From an uncultured Eggerthella sp. (GTDB lineage: Bacteria > Actinomycetota > Coriobacteriia > Coriobacteriales > Eggerthellaceae), in assembly GCA_900544455.1 (NCBI GenBank), contig UQVJ01000010.1, positions 1 through 33,597 of the forward strand: a stretch of 33,597 nt of DNA. The letters run 5' to 3'. Both the position numbers and the translations under genes were made by a program. Shown piece after piece: positions 5,656-13,450 of this stretch. Numbering within the stretch: position 1 is the first letter of the stretch; each line of letters starts with the position of its first letter. The notes below the pieces were generated by a model. It saw only the letters and a program-made list of their open reading frames with translations, had not been told where the DNA came from and ran no database searches.

Positions 5656-8547
5656 ATGAAGATATCTTTCAACGTCCAAGGAATGACATGCGCTGCCTGC
5701 TCGGCGCGCGTCGAAAAAGCCACCAGCGCGGTTCCCGGCGTGGCGAGCGTTGCCGTGAATCTGCTGAAGAATTCAATGGAAGTGCAGCTTGCCGCCGATG
5801 CCGATGCCGCCGAAACCGCGGCAGCCATTGAATCTGCCGTGAAGAAGGCGGGCTACGGCGCCAGCCCAAAAGGCCAGGCGGGCGCATCCTCTGGGCCAGG
5901 CGCGGCTGCTGCTACGAGCTCAGGCGTCGCTGCGGGCTCGGGCGTCGCCGCGGAAAACCCGAACGCCACCGCCGAAGCCGAGCAGAAGAGCATGCTGCAC
6001 CGCCTGATTGCCTCGCTCGTGTTCACGGTGCCGCTGTTCTACATTTCTATGGGCGACATGTCCGGCTGGCCACTGCCTAGTGTGCTCACTGGCATGGAAA
6101 ACATGATGGTGCACGGACTTGCTCTGTTTGTGCTGCTGGTGCCTGTTATTTTCATCAATTTCAAGTTCTTCCGCGTGGGCTTTCGCGCCTTGGTGAATCG
6201 TGCCCCCAACATGGATTCGCTCATTGCACTAGGCTCGGGCGCTGCCACGGTCTACGGTATATATGCGCTGTTCAACATAGCGTTTTTCATGGGTCATTCC
6301 GACATGGCGGCCGCTCATCATTTTGCCATGAACCTCTATTTCGAATCGGCGGCCATGATCCTGACGCTCATTACGCTGGGCAAGTATCTGGAAGCGCGCG
6401 CGAAGGGCAAAACTACCAGCTCGCTTTCGAAGCTTATGGACCTTTCGCCCAAAATGGCCATGCGCGTGGAAGACGGCGCCGAGGTGCAGGTTCCCGCAGC
6501 GAGCGTGCGTGCCGGGGACGTGCTCGTGGTGCGTACAGGCGAATCGGTGCCCGTCGATGGCGTGGTGCTGGAAGGCGAAGGGTCGGTCGACGAATCCGTC
6601 ATAACCGGCGAGCCCCTGCCGAAGAGCGTGCACGCTGGTAGCGCGGTGACGGGCGCAACCGTGAACACGGCGGGCTGGTTCACGATGCGTGCCGAGCGCG
6701 TGGGCGAAGAAACCGTGCTTGCGGGCATTATTCGTCTGGTGGACGAAGCCACCAGCTCCAAGGCGCCCATCGAAAAGATGGCCGATAAAATCAGCGGCGT
6801 GTTTGTGCCGGTGGTTATCGCTATCGCGGTTGTGGTGTTCGCGGTGTGGCTCGCCCTAGGGGCGGAGCTTTCCGCGGCGCTTGCCTACGCGATTTCCGTG
6901 CTGGTGATTTCGTGCCCTTGCGCGCTGGGGCTGGCAACGCCTACCGCCATCATGGTGGGCACGGGACGCGGTGCCGCGAACGGGATTCTGGTGAAATCTG
7001 CCGAGGCGTTGGAAACGGCGCGCGGCGTGAAGACTGTGGTGCTGGATAAAACGGGCACCATCACCAAGGGCGCTCCGCAGGTAACCGATGTGCTGCCGGC
7101 GGAGGGCGTGCGGGCTGAAGAGCTGCTGCAGCTTTCCTATGCGCTGGAAAAGCCTTCCGAGCATCCGTTGGCTCGCGCGATGGTGCTGTATGCGGCGGGC
7201 AGTATTGGCGCCGCTGCGGTCAAGGAATCTACCGATCTGGTTTCTGGTTTCAAGCAGGTTCCTGGCCAGGGCATTTCTGCCTGTGTCTCGGGCGCGGTGT
7301 GCTATGCGGGCAATGCGCGCATGATGGCCGAGTGCGGCATTGCAGTGGATGTTTCGCAAGCCGAAGGGCTTACCGATGAAGGCAAGACCGTTACCTATTT
7401 CGCTCGTGAAGGGAAGCTGGTGGGCGTTATTGCGGTGGCGGATGTGCCGAAGGCAACCAGCGCTGCTGCCATTGCGCAGTTGCGGGCAATGGGCATTCGC
7501 ACGGTAATGCTGACAGGCGATGCCGAGCGAACTGCTCTTGCTGTGCAGCGTCAGGTTGGGACCGATGAGGTTATTGCCGGCGTGCTGCCCGCCGAAAAGG
7601 AGCGCATTGTTCGCCAGCTTTCTGCGAAGACGCCGGTTGCCATGGTGGGCGACGGCATCAACGATGCTCCGGCATTGGCTCGTGCGGATGTGGGCATCGC
7701 CATTGGCGCCGGCACCGACATTGCGCTTTCAAGTGCCGACATCGTGCTGATGCATAGCGATTTAGCCGATGTGCCCGCTGCCCTGGATCTTTCGCATGCC
7801 ACTATGCGCAACATCAAGCAGAACCTGTTCTGGGCGCTGTTCTACAACGCCATCTGCATTCCTGTGGCGGCAGGTGCGTTTGCTTGGGCGGGCTTCAGCC
7901 TGAACCCGATGATTGCAGCAGCTGCTATGAGCGTGAGCTCGGTATGCGTGGTGACCAATGCTTTGCGTTTGCGCGGGTGGAAGCCGCAGCGCGTATCTGC
8001 GACGCCGGCGAGCGTGGCGAGCAGGGCAACGAGCAGCCCAGCCTCGGTCGGTTCAGTCTCGGTCAGTCCAGCCTCTGCCAGCCCAGCCTTGGCCAACCCG
8101 GCCTTGGCCGGTCCAGCTTCGACCAGCCTAGCCTCGACCAGTCCAGCCTCAGCCAACCCAGCCTCGACCGGTTCAGCTTCGACCAACCCGGCTCTGGCCA
8201 GCCCAGCTCCGGTCAGTTCGGCCTCTGCTAGCCCAACCTCGGCCAACGAAGTCACTGGTGGCGTTTCCCTAAGCAGTGGCGTGCCGACCGGCCCGAACGC
8301 ATCCGCTGTTAATTCGCGCCCTTCCACTCCGCCATTTCCGGAAAGGCGCTTGCGCGTGGAGGGCATGAAGTGCCACAAATGCGCAGGTCGCGTGCGCGGA
8401 GCATTGGAAGCGGTGCCCGGCGTGGAAAATGCGGCGGTCGATCTCGAAGGCAAACAGGCTACGGTGCGCCTTAACGATTCCGTGCCCGATGAAATGCTCG
8501 TCGGAGCCGTGATCGAAAAGGGCTTCGAAGCAGAAATGTTGCCATGA
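5656..8547 (+). CDS. copA: Cu(I)-exporting P1B-type ATPase with N- and C-terminal HMA domains
   Basis: Copper efflux ATPase of 963 residues in the plasma membrane. An N-terminal heavy-metal-binding domain has GMTCAAC (Cys12, Cys15). Eight membrane segments follow, with the CPC transport motif at 420-422, TGEPLPK in the actuator domain, the phosphorylated Asp464 in DKTGTITKG, the SEHPLA motif (His503) and GDGINDAPA (665-673). After the last membrane helix comes a linker of 14 pentapeptides (residues 794-863) and then a second HMA domain with GMKCHKC (Cys906, Cys909), which looks like a CopZ chaperone fused to the C terminus. Typical CopA proteins are about 750-830 residues and keep HMA domains at the N terminus. 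AAAAGGAG lies 6 bp before ATG 5656. Expression is expected to follow csoR and copper. Specificity for Cu(I) rests on CPC and the csoR context. Confidence 0.95.
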   Translation: MKISFNVQGMTCAACSARVEKATSAVPGVASVAVNLLKNSMEVQLAADADAAETAAAIESAVKKAGYGASPKGQAGASSGPGAAAATSSGVAAGSGVAAENPNATAEAEQKSMLHRLIASLVFTVPLFYISMGDMSGWPLPSVLTGMENMMVHGLALFVLLVPVIFINFKFFRVGFRALVNRAPNMDSLIALGSGAATVYGIYALFNIAFFMGHSDMAAAHHFAMNLYFESAAMILTLITLGKYLEARAKGKTTSSLSKLMDLSPKMAMRVEDGAEVQVPAASVRAGDVLVVRTGESVPVDGVVLEGEGSVDESVITGEPLPKSVHAGSAVTGATVNTAGWFTMRAERVGEETVLAGIIRLVDEATSSKAPIEKMADKISGVFVPVVIAIAVVVFAVWLALGAELSAALAYAISVLVISCPCALGLATPTAIMVGTGRGAANGILVKSAEALETARGVKTVVLDKTGTITKGAPQVTDVLPAEGVRAEELLQLSYALEKPSEHPLARAMVLYAAGSIGAAAVKESTDLVSGFKQVPGQGISACVSGAVCYAGNARMMAECGIAVDVSQAEGLTDEGKTVTYFAREGKLVGVIAVADVPKATSAAAIAQLRAMGIRTVMLTGDAERTALAVQRQVGTDEVIAGVLPAEKERIVRQLSAKTPVAMVGDGINDAPALARADVGIAIGAGTDIALSSADIVLMHSDLADVPAALDLSHATMRNIKQNLFWALFYNAICIPVAAGAFAWAGFSLNPMIAAAAMSVSSVCVVTNALRLRGWKPQRVSATPASVASRATSSPASVGSVSVSPASASPALANPALAGPASTSLASTSPASANPASTGSASTNPALASPAPVSSASASPTSANEVTGGVSLSSGVPTGPNASAVNSRPSTPPFPERRLRVEGMKCHKCAGRVRGALEAVPGVENAAVDLEGKQATVRLNDSVPDEMLVGAVIEKGFEAEMLP
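8035..8244 (+). repeat. 15-bp minisatellite coding 14 pentapeptides in copA
   Basis: Fourteen tandem 15-bp units encode [S/N/G][P/S/L]-[A/V/T]-x-x, for example SPASA, NPALA and GPAST, with no frame break. It joins the last membrane segment to the C-terminal HMA domain. Units are diverged rather than identical, but the array could still change length by slippage or recombination. Confidence 0.85.
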
Positions 8548-8640
8548 CAAGGCGGCTAAATGCTCCGCGTGAAGAAAGGCTCAGGGGCGTTGGCGACAAT
8601 TGCTGCCATGGCAGGGTGGCTAAATGCTCCGTGCGAAGAG
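8537..8640 (+). repeat. Imperfect duplication of the copA 3' end
   Basis: The sequence around the copA stop codon (GCCATG, then GGCTAAATGCTCCG at 8554-8567, then GAAGA) recurs 64 bp later (GCCATG at 8605, GGCTAAATGCTCCG at 8618-8631, GAAGA). About 45 bp align with a few changes. Confidence 0.7.
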
Positions 8641-8659
8641 GGGGTTGGGTATCAAGTAG

Positions 8660-8932
8660 TGGCAAGGAATGGCTATCGGGTGGCAAGAAATGGCTATCGT
8701 GCATTCTCGAAGGGCGCTCGGACGCCAAAAAGGCCTCTTCATGGCAAGATATCGCTGAAATGCATGCTCGAATGGCCTGCTTTTGGCAAGATAGGCGCCT
8801 TATGTCTGTTTTAAGCCGTGAAAAGCGGTGAAAAATGATGCCGGGGAATACATCCCGCGAATATCTTGCCTGGGAGGCGCCTTTTTGGCGTCCGAGCGCC
8901 CTCTGAGAATACATTTGAGCGATATCTTGCCA
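8660..8932. repeat. Phased intergenic repeat element B (diverged copy)
   Basis: Cores starting TGGCAAG at 8660, 8681, 8742 and 8784 are spaced 21, 61 and 42 bp. The last faces an inverted copy ending at 8871, and a second inverted copy ends at 8932, 61 bp away. The geometry matches elements A, C and D, though the sequence between cores has diverged and the inverted pair is 88 rather than 78 bp. It lies between the convergent copA and the Cys-rich gene. Confidence 0.78.
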
Positions 8933-9511
8933 TGATCTCTGGTTGTCCGTGCGTGCGCGCGTGCGAATGTGCTTGGCTTGAGCGGTGATGCCTTTTCTGA
9001 CGTCCGTTCGTGCGTGCGAAAATGTCCGTTTCGCTCCATGCTTCATCTGGTGTCTTGCTTGGGGTTCCCGTCAAGAGCCCTCGTTCGGCGTCCTGTTTGG
9101 AACCCTTTCAAGTACGAAAGCGCCCTGCATCGAACATAGCGTTTCTTTGCCATAAAAAGCGTCCCATTCCTATTTTCAGGAAATGGGACGCTGTTCGCAA
9201 CGAAATGGGGCTCTTATTGCTACAGACGTCTTGCTCTCTAGGCTGCTTTGTCGGCTCGAACATGCCGGGATTCTGACATGCAGGTTCCGGGCGTGCCCTT
9301 GGCTGCTTGTCGGGCAATGTCGGTGACGCGCGTTGGCTTCGGGCGTGTCGGAGCTCCGCGCGGCAATCGGCAAGGCGCAACTATCGCGCAACCGGTCCTG
9401 GGCATGCCGGCACAGTCACGCGACACCACCACCGCGCAGCCGGTCCCAGGCGCGTCGGATCGGGTTCGGGCCCGTTCCTTTCGTCAGAGCGAGAGCATCG
9501 GCGCGTGAAGG
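8933..9511. other. Gene-free stretch with short repeats
   Basis: I see no gene. TCCGTGCGTGCG-type sequence occurs twice (about 8946 and 9001), and CGCGCAACCGGTCCTGGG at about 9384 recurs as CGCGCAGCCGGTCCCAGG at about 9434. One terminator-like hairpin is listed separately. Confidence 0.5.
9154..9192 (-). terminator. Terminator-like hairpin, minus strand
   Basis: A stem of about 14 bp with one bulge (9158-9171 against 9178-9192) is followed on the minus strand by TTTTTATGG. It could end transcription from the Cys-rich gene whose stop is 320 bp away; nothing else on this strand needs it. Confidence 0.5.
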
Positions 9512-10168
9512 CTATTCGCTCTTTTCCGCCTTGGCCTTGCGGGCCTTTTCCATGATTTGCGTTGGCGAATCGAAGTCGTCGGTGCTGGCGCTACCAGGCG
9601 CTACCCATTCGTCGAGATGCTTAACCACCATGCCGATGTTTTCCACGTAGGCATAGATCTCGAACTCGCGCTTGCAGCGGAAGGTGCACTGCACGCAGGG
9701 GTTCTTGTCGCAGTAGGCAAACGCGTCTTCGTCCGCCAGGGCGAACACCACGGGCGGCCACTTCTTGGGCGTGACATACTTGTACTGCATGCCAGTGAAC
9801 GTTTTGAGGCCGAACCAGCGGGGCTTGCACGTGGAGTCGATAGAACGCCAGTTCACGTTAATGCAGTTGTTGTTCATGCCGCCAAGAATCTGATAGGTCA
9901 GCTTGAAGCGGTCTTCGACGTCGGCGGCATCTACGAGTTCGATGCGCTCCATAGGTTTGCCACAGCAGTTCGGTTTGAAATCGACATGGCCGTACGGCGG
10001 CTCAAACAGAAGCGAACGCTCACCGTCGTTGGTGCACGTGATTTCGACGTCGCCGTCGATGCCGGCAAGAATGGCGCCGCATTCGCTGCAGCGGTAGTAG
10101 GGAAGGTGCGCTGAGCTGACGCGCGGCTTCCAGGTTGCATGGGTTCGAGTCGGGCTAAATTCTGCCAT
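9512..10168 (-). CDS. Uncharacterised Cys-rich metal-binding protein
   Basis: Soluble protein of 218 residues whose function I do not recognise. The N-terminal part looks like a rubredoxin or desulforedoxin-type knuckle pair: CSECG (Cys27, Cys30) and NCCGKPM (Cys68, Cys69), probably binding Zn or Fe. A middle region has GMNNNCINVNW, and near the C terminus a second cluster, YCDKNPCVQCTFRC, holds four cysteines. The tail is charged. The CCGKPM motif recalls the first domain of desulfoferrodoxin, but the His-rich superoxide reductase site of that family is not visible. The start at 10168 follows AAGAAGGGGGA at a good distance; the frame could extend to 10237 but without support. The gene is divergent from the crotonase, 137 bp apart, so the two may share control. 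A redox or metal role is plausible but unproven. Confidence 0.8.
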   Translation of the reverse strand: MAEFSPTRTHATWKPRVSSAHLPYYRCSECGAILAGIDGDVEITCTNDGERSLLFEPPYGHVDFKPNCCGKPMERIELVDAADVEDRFKLTYQILGGMNNNCINVNWRSIDSTCKPRWFGLKTFTGMQYKYVTPKKWPPVVFALADEDAFAYCDKNPCVQCTFRCKREFEIYAYVENIGMVVKHLDEWVAPGSASTDDFDSPTQIMEKARKAKAEKSE

Positions 10169-10218
10169 TGTTCCCCCTTCTTTCGGCAGTATGAGCCAGT
10201 AAATACGAAGTTGAAAGC

Positions 10219-10260
10219 CCCTTGCTGTCCTTGACAAGGGACGCTTCGAAAAACTACGAT
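10219..10260 (+). promoter_or_regulatory. Crotonase promoter and overlapping palindrome
   Basis: TTGACA (10231-10236) and TACGAT (10255-10260), 18 bp apart, lie 46 bp before ATG 10306. The -35 overlaps an inverted repeat, CCCTTG (10219-10224) and CAAGGG (10235-10240), a possible operator in the divergent region shared with the Cys-rich gene. On the minus strand TTTCAA, 17 bp, CATACT offers a weak promoter for that gene. Confidence 0.55.
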
Positions 10261-10305
10261 TTATCTATCTTATACGAGATTTCCAATATGGAAGGGGAAG
10301 TGCGC

Positions 10306-11181
10306 ATGAGCGTATATCAGGAGGCATACAAATTGCCCGAATTCAAGTATGAGTATGAGCGCCTCAAGGTTGACGTCCGTGGCCCGATCCACGTTGTTTC
10401 CTTCGACGATGCTGCTAACTTGAATGCAATGTCTTACCAGCAGATGGCCGACTTCAACGACTATCTGAAGAAGGTCCGTATGGACCCCGAGTGCCGCGTA
10501 ATCGTTCTCACCGGCGAGGGCAAGTCCTTCTGCGCAGGCTTCAACCTGAACGAGCTCAACTTCGAGCCCCCCGCAGACATGGGCCGCGCTCAGCGCGATC
10601 ACTGCATCATGCAGACCATCTGCTCCGATCAGGCTGTTAACATGCGCAACGCTATGCAGCCCATCATCGGTGCTCTCAAGGGTCATGCAGTAGGCGGCGG
10701 CCTTTCCCTGGCTTGCGCTTGCGACCTGCGCGTTTGCGGCGAATCCTTCAAGATGCAGGCAGGTTACCTGAACATCGGCCTTACCGGTACCGACATGTCC
10801 GGCTCTTACTACCTCCCCCGCATCGTGGGCTATGCTCGCGCTGCTGAGGCTCTGATGACTGCTCGCCGCATCGGCGCAGAAGAGCTGAAGGAATGGGGCT
10901 TCGCCAACAAGGTTGTTGCTGACGAAGATGTTGTAGAAGAGGCCGTAAAGATGGCAGAGGCTATGGTTAAGAACTCTGCTCCTCTGGGTCTTCGCCTTAC
11001 CAAGGAATCCCTGCAGGTTTCCCTCGACAACTCTTTCGAGTCTCAGATCAAGATGGAGAACCGCAACCAGGTTCTGGCTTCTCAGACTGAGGACAACCGT
11101 CGTGGCGTTCGCAAGATGAATCCGAAACTGCGCGACGAGGTTAAGGCTCATCCCGAGAACTTCGCCTTCTCCAACATGTAA
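10306..11181 (+). CDS. Crotonase-fold enoyl-CoA hydratase/isomerase family protein
   Basis: Crotonase superfamily member of 291 residues acting on a CoA thioester. Seen: GEGKSFCAGFNLNEL and LKGHAVGGGLSLACACDLRV, which form the oxyanion hole, then GLTGTDMSGSYYLPRIVG and a C-terminal helical region. Both glutamates that hydrate the double bond in classical enoyl-CoA hydratases seem absent: the GGGCEL position reads GGGLSL, and the PE of the second motif falls in GYLNIGL. An Asp in TGTDMSG is a candidate catalytic residue, as in some isomerases and actinobacterial EchA proteins. The ATG at 10306 has AAGGGGAAG upstream; an ATG at 10288 is possible but has no such site. Codons are strongly biased to CTG, AAG, GGC and GCT, which suggests high expression. 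The gene is monocistronic with a strong terminator. The exact reaction is open: hydratase, isomerase or another crotonase activity. Confidence 0.9.
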   Translation: MSVYQEAYKLPEFKYEYERLKVDVRGPIHVVSFDDAANLNAMSYQQMADFNDYLKKVRMDPECRVIVLTGEGKSFCAGFNLNELNFEPPADMGRAQRDHCIMQTICSDQAVNMRNAMQPIIGALKGHAVGGGLSLACACDLRVCGESFKMQAGYLNIGLTGTDMSGSYYLPRIVGYARAAEALMTARRIGAEELKEWGFANKVVADEDVVEEAVKMAEAMVKNSAPLGLRLTKESLQVSLDNSFESQIKMENRNQVLASQTEDNRRGVRKMNPKLRDEVKAHPENFAFSNM

Positions 11182-11238
11182 GTTTTCTTCCGAAGGTGTT
11201 GCTATAGGAACGGCGCCGAACGAAAGATTGCTATACAG

Positions 11239-11267
11239 AGCGGCACCCAATTGGGTGCCGCTTTTTT
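11239..11267 (+). terminator. Rho-independent terminator of the crotonase gene
   Basis: A perfect 24-bp palindrome (AGCGGCACCCAA and its complement, 11239-11262) is followed by TTTTTT, 57 bp after the stop codon. It is among the strongest terminators in the window. Confidence 0.9.
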
Positions 11268-11408
11268 GTTGGGGGGGGCATGGCGGCGCCCACGGGAGCC
11301 ACTGCGAAGCTGCTCACGATGCTATGCTGGGTCCGCGTTGTAGCGCAGATTGAGGTGCTGCAAAGGCTCGCCCTGACCAAATCACTGTGCCGAAGCTATT
11401 CCAAGAGT

Positions 11409-11600
11409 CCGGAAACAAAAAATCGGCTTAGATTGCAACTTTTTTGCGATTGGCAATTATTGCGAGCTTCCCAATTGCGGATTAAGGCGCAAAAATGCAG
11501 GTAATTTGCCGTGTGAAGGCTCCTTTTTCGCTTTGCGGGGACAGGGAAGAGTTCGCAATCGCAAAAAAGTTGCAGAGATGCCGAGATTTTTGTTTTCGCG
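11409..11600. repeat. MITE-like element or long hairpin with about 60-bp inverted repeats
   Basis: TGCAACTTTTTTGCGATTG (11434-11452) is perfectly repeated in reverse complement at 11556-11574. The similarity continues outward (ACAAAAAATCGGC against GCCGAGATTTTTGT) and inward (GCGAGCTTCCC against GGGAAGAGTTCGC), so arms of about 60 bp enclose about 70 bp. No coding frame is conserved. It could be a nonautonomous transposon relic or a structured RNA. Confidence 0.7.
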
Positions 11601-11602
11601 AT

Positions 11603-11701
11603 GGGCGGATTGTCCCAACAGGTAGATTTCACGACGGGTGGATTGCCCCAACGGATGGATATCGCAAGGGGGGGGGTCACCGCAACGGGGCAAATCACGC
11701 A
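11603..11701. repeat. Three tandem 33-bp repeats
   Basis: Units at 11603, 11636 and 11669 begin GGGCGGATTG, GGGTGGATTG and GGGGGGGTCA and share the CCCAAC or CGCAAC and ATTTCACG or ATATCGCA parts. Units one and two match best. A run of nine G (11668-11676) spans the second junction. Confidence 0.65.
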
Positions 11702-11739
11702 GACGTGCGTATTCTCGGCGGCAGCGCGGGCAGCAACGT

Positions 11740-12240
11740 CTAGGGCCACTGATCGGACGAAGCGGCCCCCGGGCCTTGCCGGATCGGGTTGGGCGGCAGC
11801 CCGTGTGCAGAGGGGTTTGCTGCGGATTGGACGGAGCGGCGCCCTGGGCCTTGTTTCATCAGACGGAGCGGCGTCTCTGGGTCTTGAGCCAACGGGAGGA
11901 GGGGGCCGTGGGTCTGGCTCGTCTGAGGAGGGTGGAGCGCCGGTTCCGACGGCGGCAGCGAAGCTGGCCGCAAGGGGCTCTTTAATGCAGAATCTTGTAC
12001 GGGACATTGGGTTTTGGGCTGGTCTCGGGGCTCATTGGGCTTTCAGGTTTGCTTTTCCGCAAAGTGCGAGGCGGGAGTTTCGCGTTGGCCTTGCGCAGCA
12101 AGAGTTTTGCGTTTGCCTTGTGAGGCGGGACTTTTGCATTGGCCCAGCGCGGCGGGAAGTGAAGAATTTCATGCTTTGGGCTGAACCTCCCACAAGGCAA
12201 ACTGAATCGGTTCAGACATGATTGAAAAAGGCAATAACCC
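11740..12240. other. Gene-free stretch of degenerate tandem repeats
   Basis: No gene is supported. GGACGGAGCGGCGCCCTGGG-like units occur at about 11752, 11830 and 11862. A 27-bp unit containing GCGGGAGTTTCGCGTTGG is repeated three times at about 12068-12148. Open frames cross the region on both strands, as expected for repeats whose length is divisible by three, but none has a ribosome binding site. Confidence 0.55.
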
Positions 12241-12251
12241 CTGTTAACTAG

Positions 12252-12287
12252 ATTGTTTTTGACGAACAATACATATTCTCAAAGACT
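12252..12287 (+). promoter_or_regulatory. Probable promoter and operator of the TetR gene
   Basis: An inverted repeat, ATTGTT (12252-12257) and AACAAT (12265-12270), encloses a -35-like TTGACG (12259-12264). The region is clearly more A/T rich than its surroundings. A match to a -10 17-20 bp downstream is poor. The palindrome over the -35 suggests that the TetR protein represses itself. Confidence 0.45.
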
Positions 12288-12360
12288 ATTTGACAAAAGT
12301 GCTTTCCAACGCCTAAATAGACATACTTGGTCGTTTTTGGAGTAGAGAAGAGGACATTCT

Positions 12361-13101
12361 ATGGCCCGGAGGTACGATAGCGAAGCGGTGCGTAATCGCG
12401 TGCTTTCGACGAGTGTTCGCCTGTTCTTGGAGCGGGGATATCGCGGCACCACCATGGCTGCCATTTTGAAAGAATCCGATGTGTCCTCGAGCTCGTTCCA
12501 AAATGTCTTCGGAAACAAAGACGGAGTGATGTACGAGCTGATGAAGCTCATGTTTTCGGGACAGTTTTCGGCAGCGGATTCAGCCGCCGCGTTGCTGGGA
12601 CCTAATGCTAGCCCGGCTTTTGTGTATGCGTTCGAGACGTCCATCCAGCTCACCATTGCCGAATTAAGTGAAATCATTCGCGATCTGTATTTGCAGGCGT
12701 ATATCAGCGAACGTTCCCTGGAGTACATTCGTCGCAATACCGCGAAGCATCTTCAGAAAAGCTTCCAACAGTACAACCCTTCATTCGACGAAGAGGATTT
12801 CTACCAGATGGACATCGGAACATCGGGTTTGATGCTTGGCTTTATGCTGCGTCCCTGCAGCGGCGATTTTCCTCTTGACGTGAAAATCGAGCGCTATCTG
12901 CAGATGAGCCTCTCTGCGCTGAATGTGCCGGCAGAAGAGCGTGCAGCCATCATTGAGGGCATAAAACAGCAAGATTTGCGCTCCATCGCAAAGGTTGCTG
13001 TGAAGCAGCTTTTCGATGTGATATCTGACACCTTTGATCTTGAGCTTCAAGCGCAAATATTCGGCGAGGAAGAGCGCGGCAAGGAAGAGTCCGCCGAATA
13101 A
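12361..13101 (+). CDS. TetR/AcrR-family transcriptional regulator
   Basis: One-component regulator of 246 residues. The N-terminal helix-turn-helix spans about residues 10-56 (RVLSTSVRLFLERGYRGTT, then MAAILKESDVSSSSFQNVFGNKDGVMYEL), where SSFQNVFGNKDG replaces the usual SFYYHFKNKEG recognition segment. The rest is an all-helical ligand-binding domain without a family name I recognise; it ends with an acidic and basic tail (EEERGKEESAE). GAAGAGGAC lies 9 bp before the ATG. It stands upstream of the Ntn hydrolase and the Nudix-MBL pair and near two acyl-CoA enzymes, so an acyl-CoA or amide ligand is a reasonable guess, but no operator is demonstrated. Confidence 0.9.
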   Translation: MARRYDSEAVRNRVLSTSVRLFLERGYRGTTMAAILKESDVSSSSFQNVFGNKDGVMYELMKLMFSGQFSAADSAAALLGPNASPAFVYAFETSIQLTIAELSEIIRDLYLQAYISERSLEYIRRNTAKHLQKSFQQYNPSFDEEDFYQMDIGTSGLMLGFMLRPCSGDFPLDVKIERYLQMSLSALNVPAEERAAIIEGIKQQDLRSIAKVAVKQLFDVISDTFDLELQAQIFGEEERGKEESAE

Positions 13102-13123
13102 CAGCCCGAAAGACGCAGGCTTA

Positions 13124-13330
13124 TTGCCTTTCTGTGGGGCGGCAGAATCGCCACGCAGCGGTTTGCAGGTATCGGATACCAATTACTTGCCATCCTGTGG
13201 GGTGGCAAAACCGGATGGGCCATCCGTATCGCTTGATTGTGCAATTGTTGCCCTCCCGTGGTGCGATGGAACCAGATTGACCTCTGTGCCATTAATAGCG
13301 CAGTTACCCCCCCTGCAGCGTGACGGGATA
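13124..13330. repeat. Four degenerate units of about 60 bp after the TetR gene
   Basis: TTGCC-led segments at 13124, 13188 and 13248, and a weaker TTACC one at 13304, each continue as TCCTGTGGGGTGGCAAAACC-like sequence and are spaced 64, 60 and 56 bp. They fill most of the 349-bp gap before the next gene and contain no coding frame. Each can form a small GCC-GGC hairpin. Confidence 0.55.
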
Positions 13331-13450
13331 GACGTTTGCTGGTTGCCCTAGAATAATGAAAAGGAATGCGCCATACGTTGAGTCAGTTTGTATAGCTGCT
13401 GGTACGATGGCGGCAAAAGTGATCTGCTGATCTTGGGGATAGGAGCTCGC

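Noticed and set aside
11601..12221. Plus-strand frame of 206 codons after the crotonase
   Set aside because: Crosses 33-bp and 27-bp tandem repeats, has no start signal, and frames on the opposite strand are equally long.
11982..12269. Minus-strand frame with nine-residue ANAK repeats
   Set aside because: The repeats come from the 27-bp tandem DNA units; the TTG start has no ribosome binding site and the frame covers the TetR promoter.
12361..13101. TetR gene as repressor of the crotonase or FadK-like gene
   Set aside because: The palindromes upstream of the three genes differ, so no common operator supports the link; kept only as a possibility.
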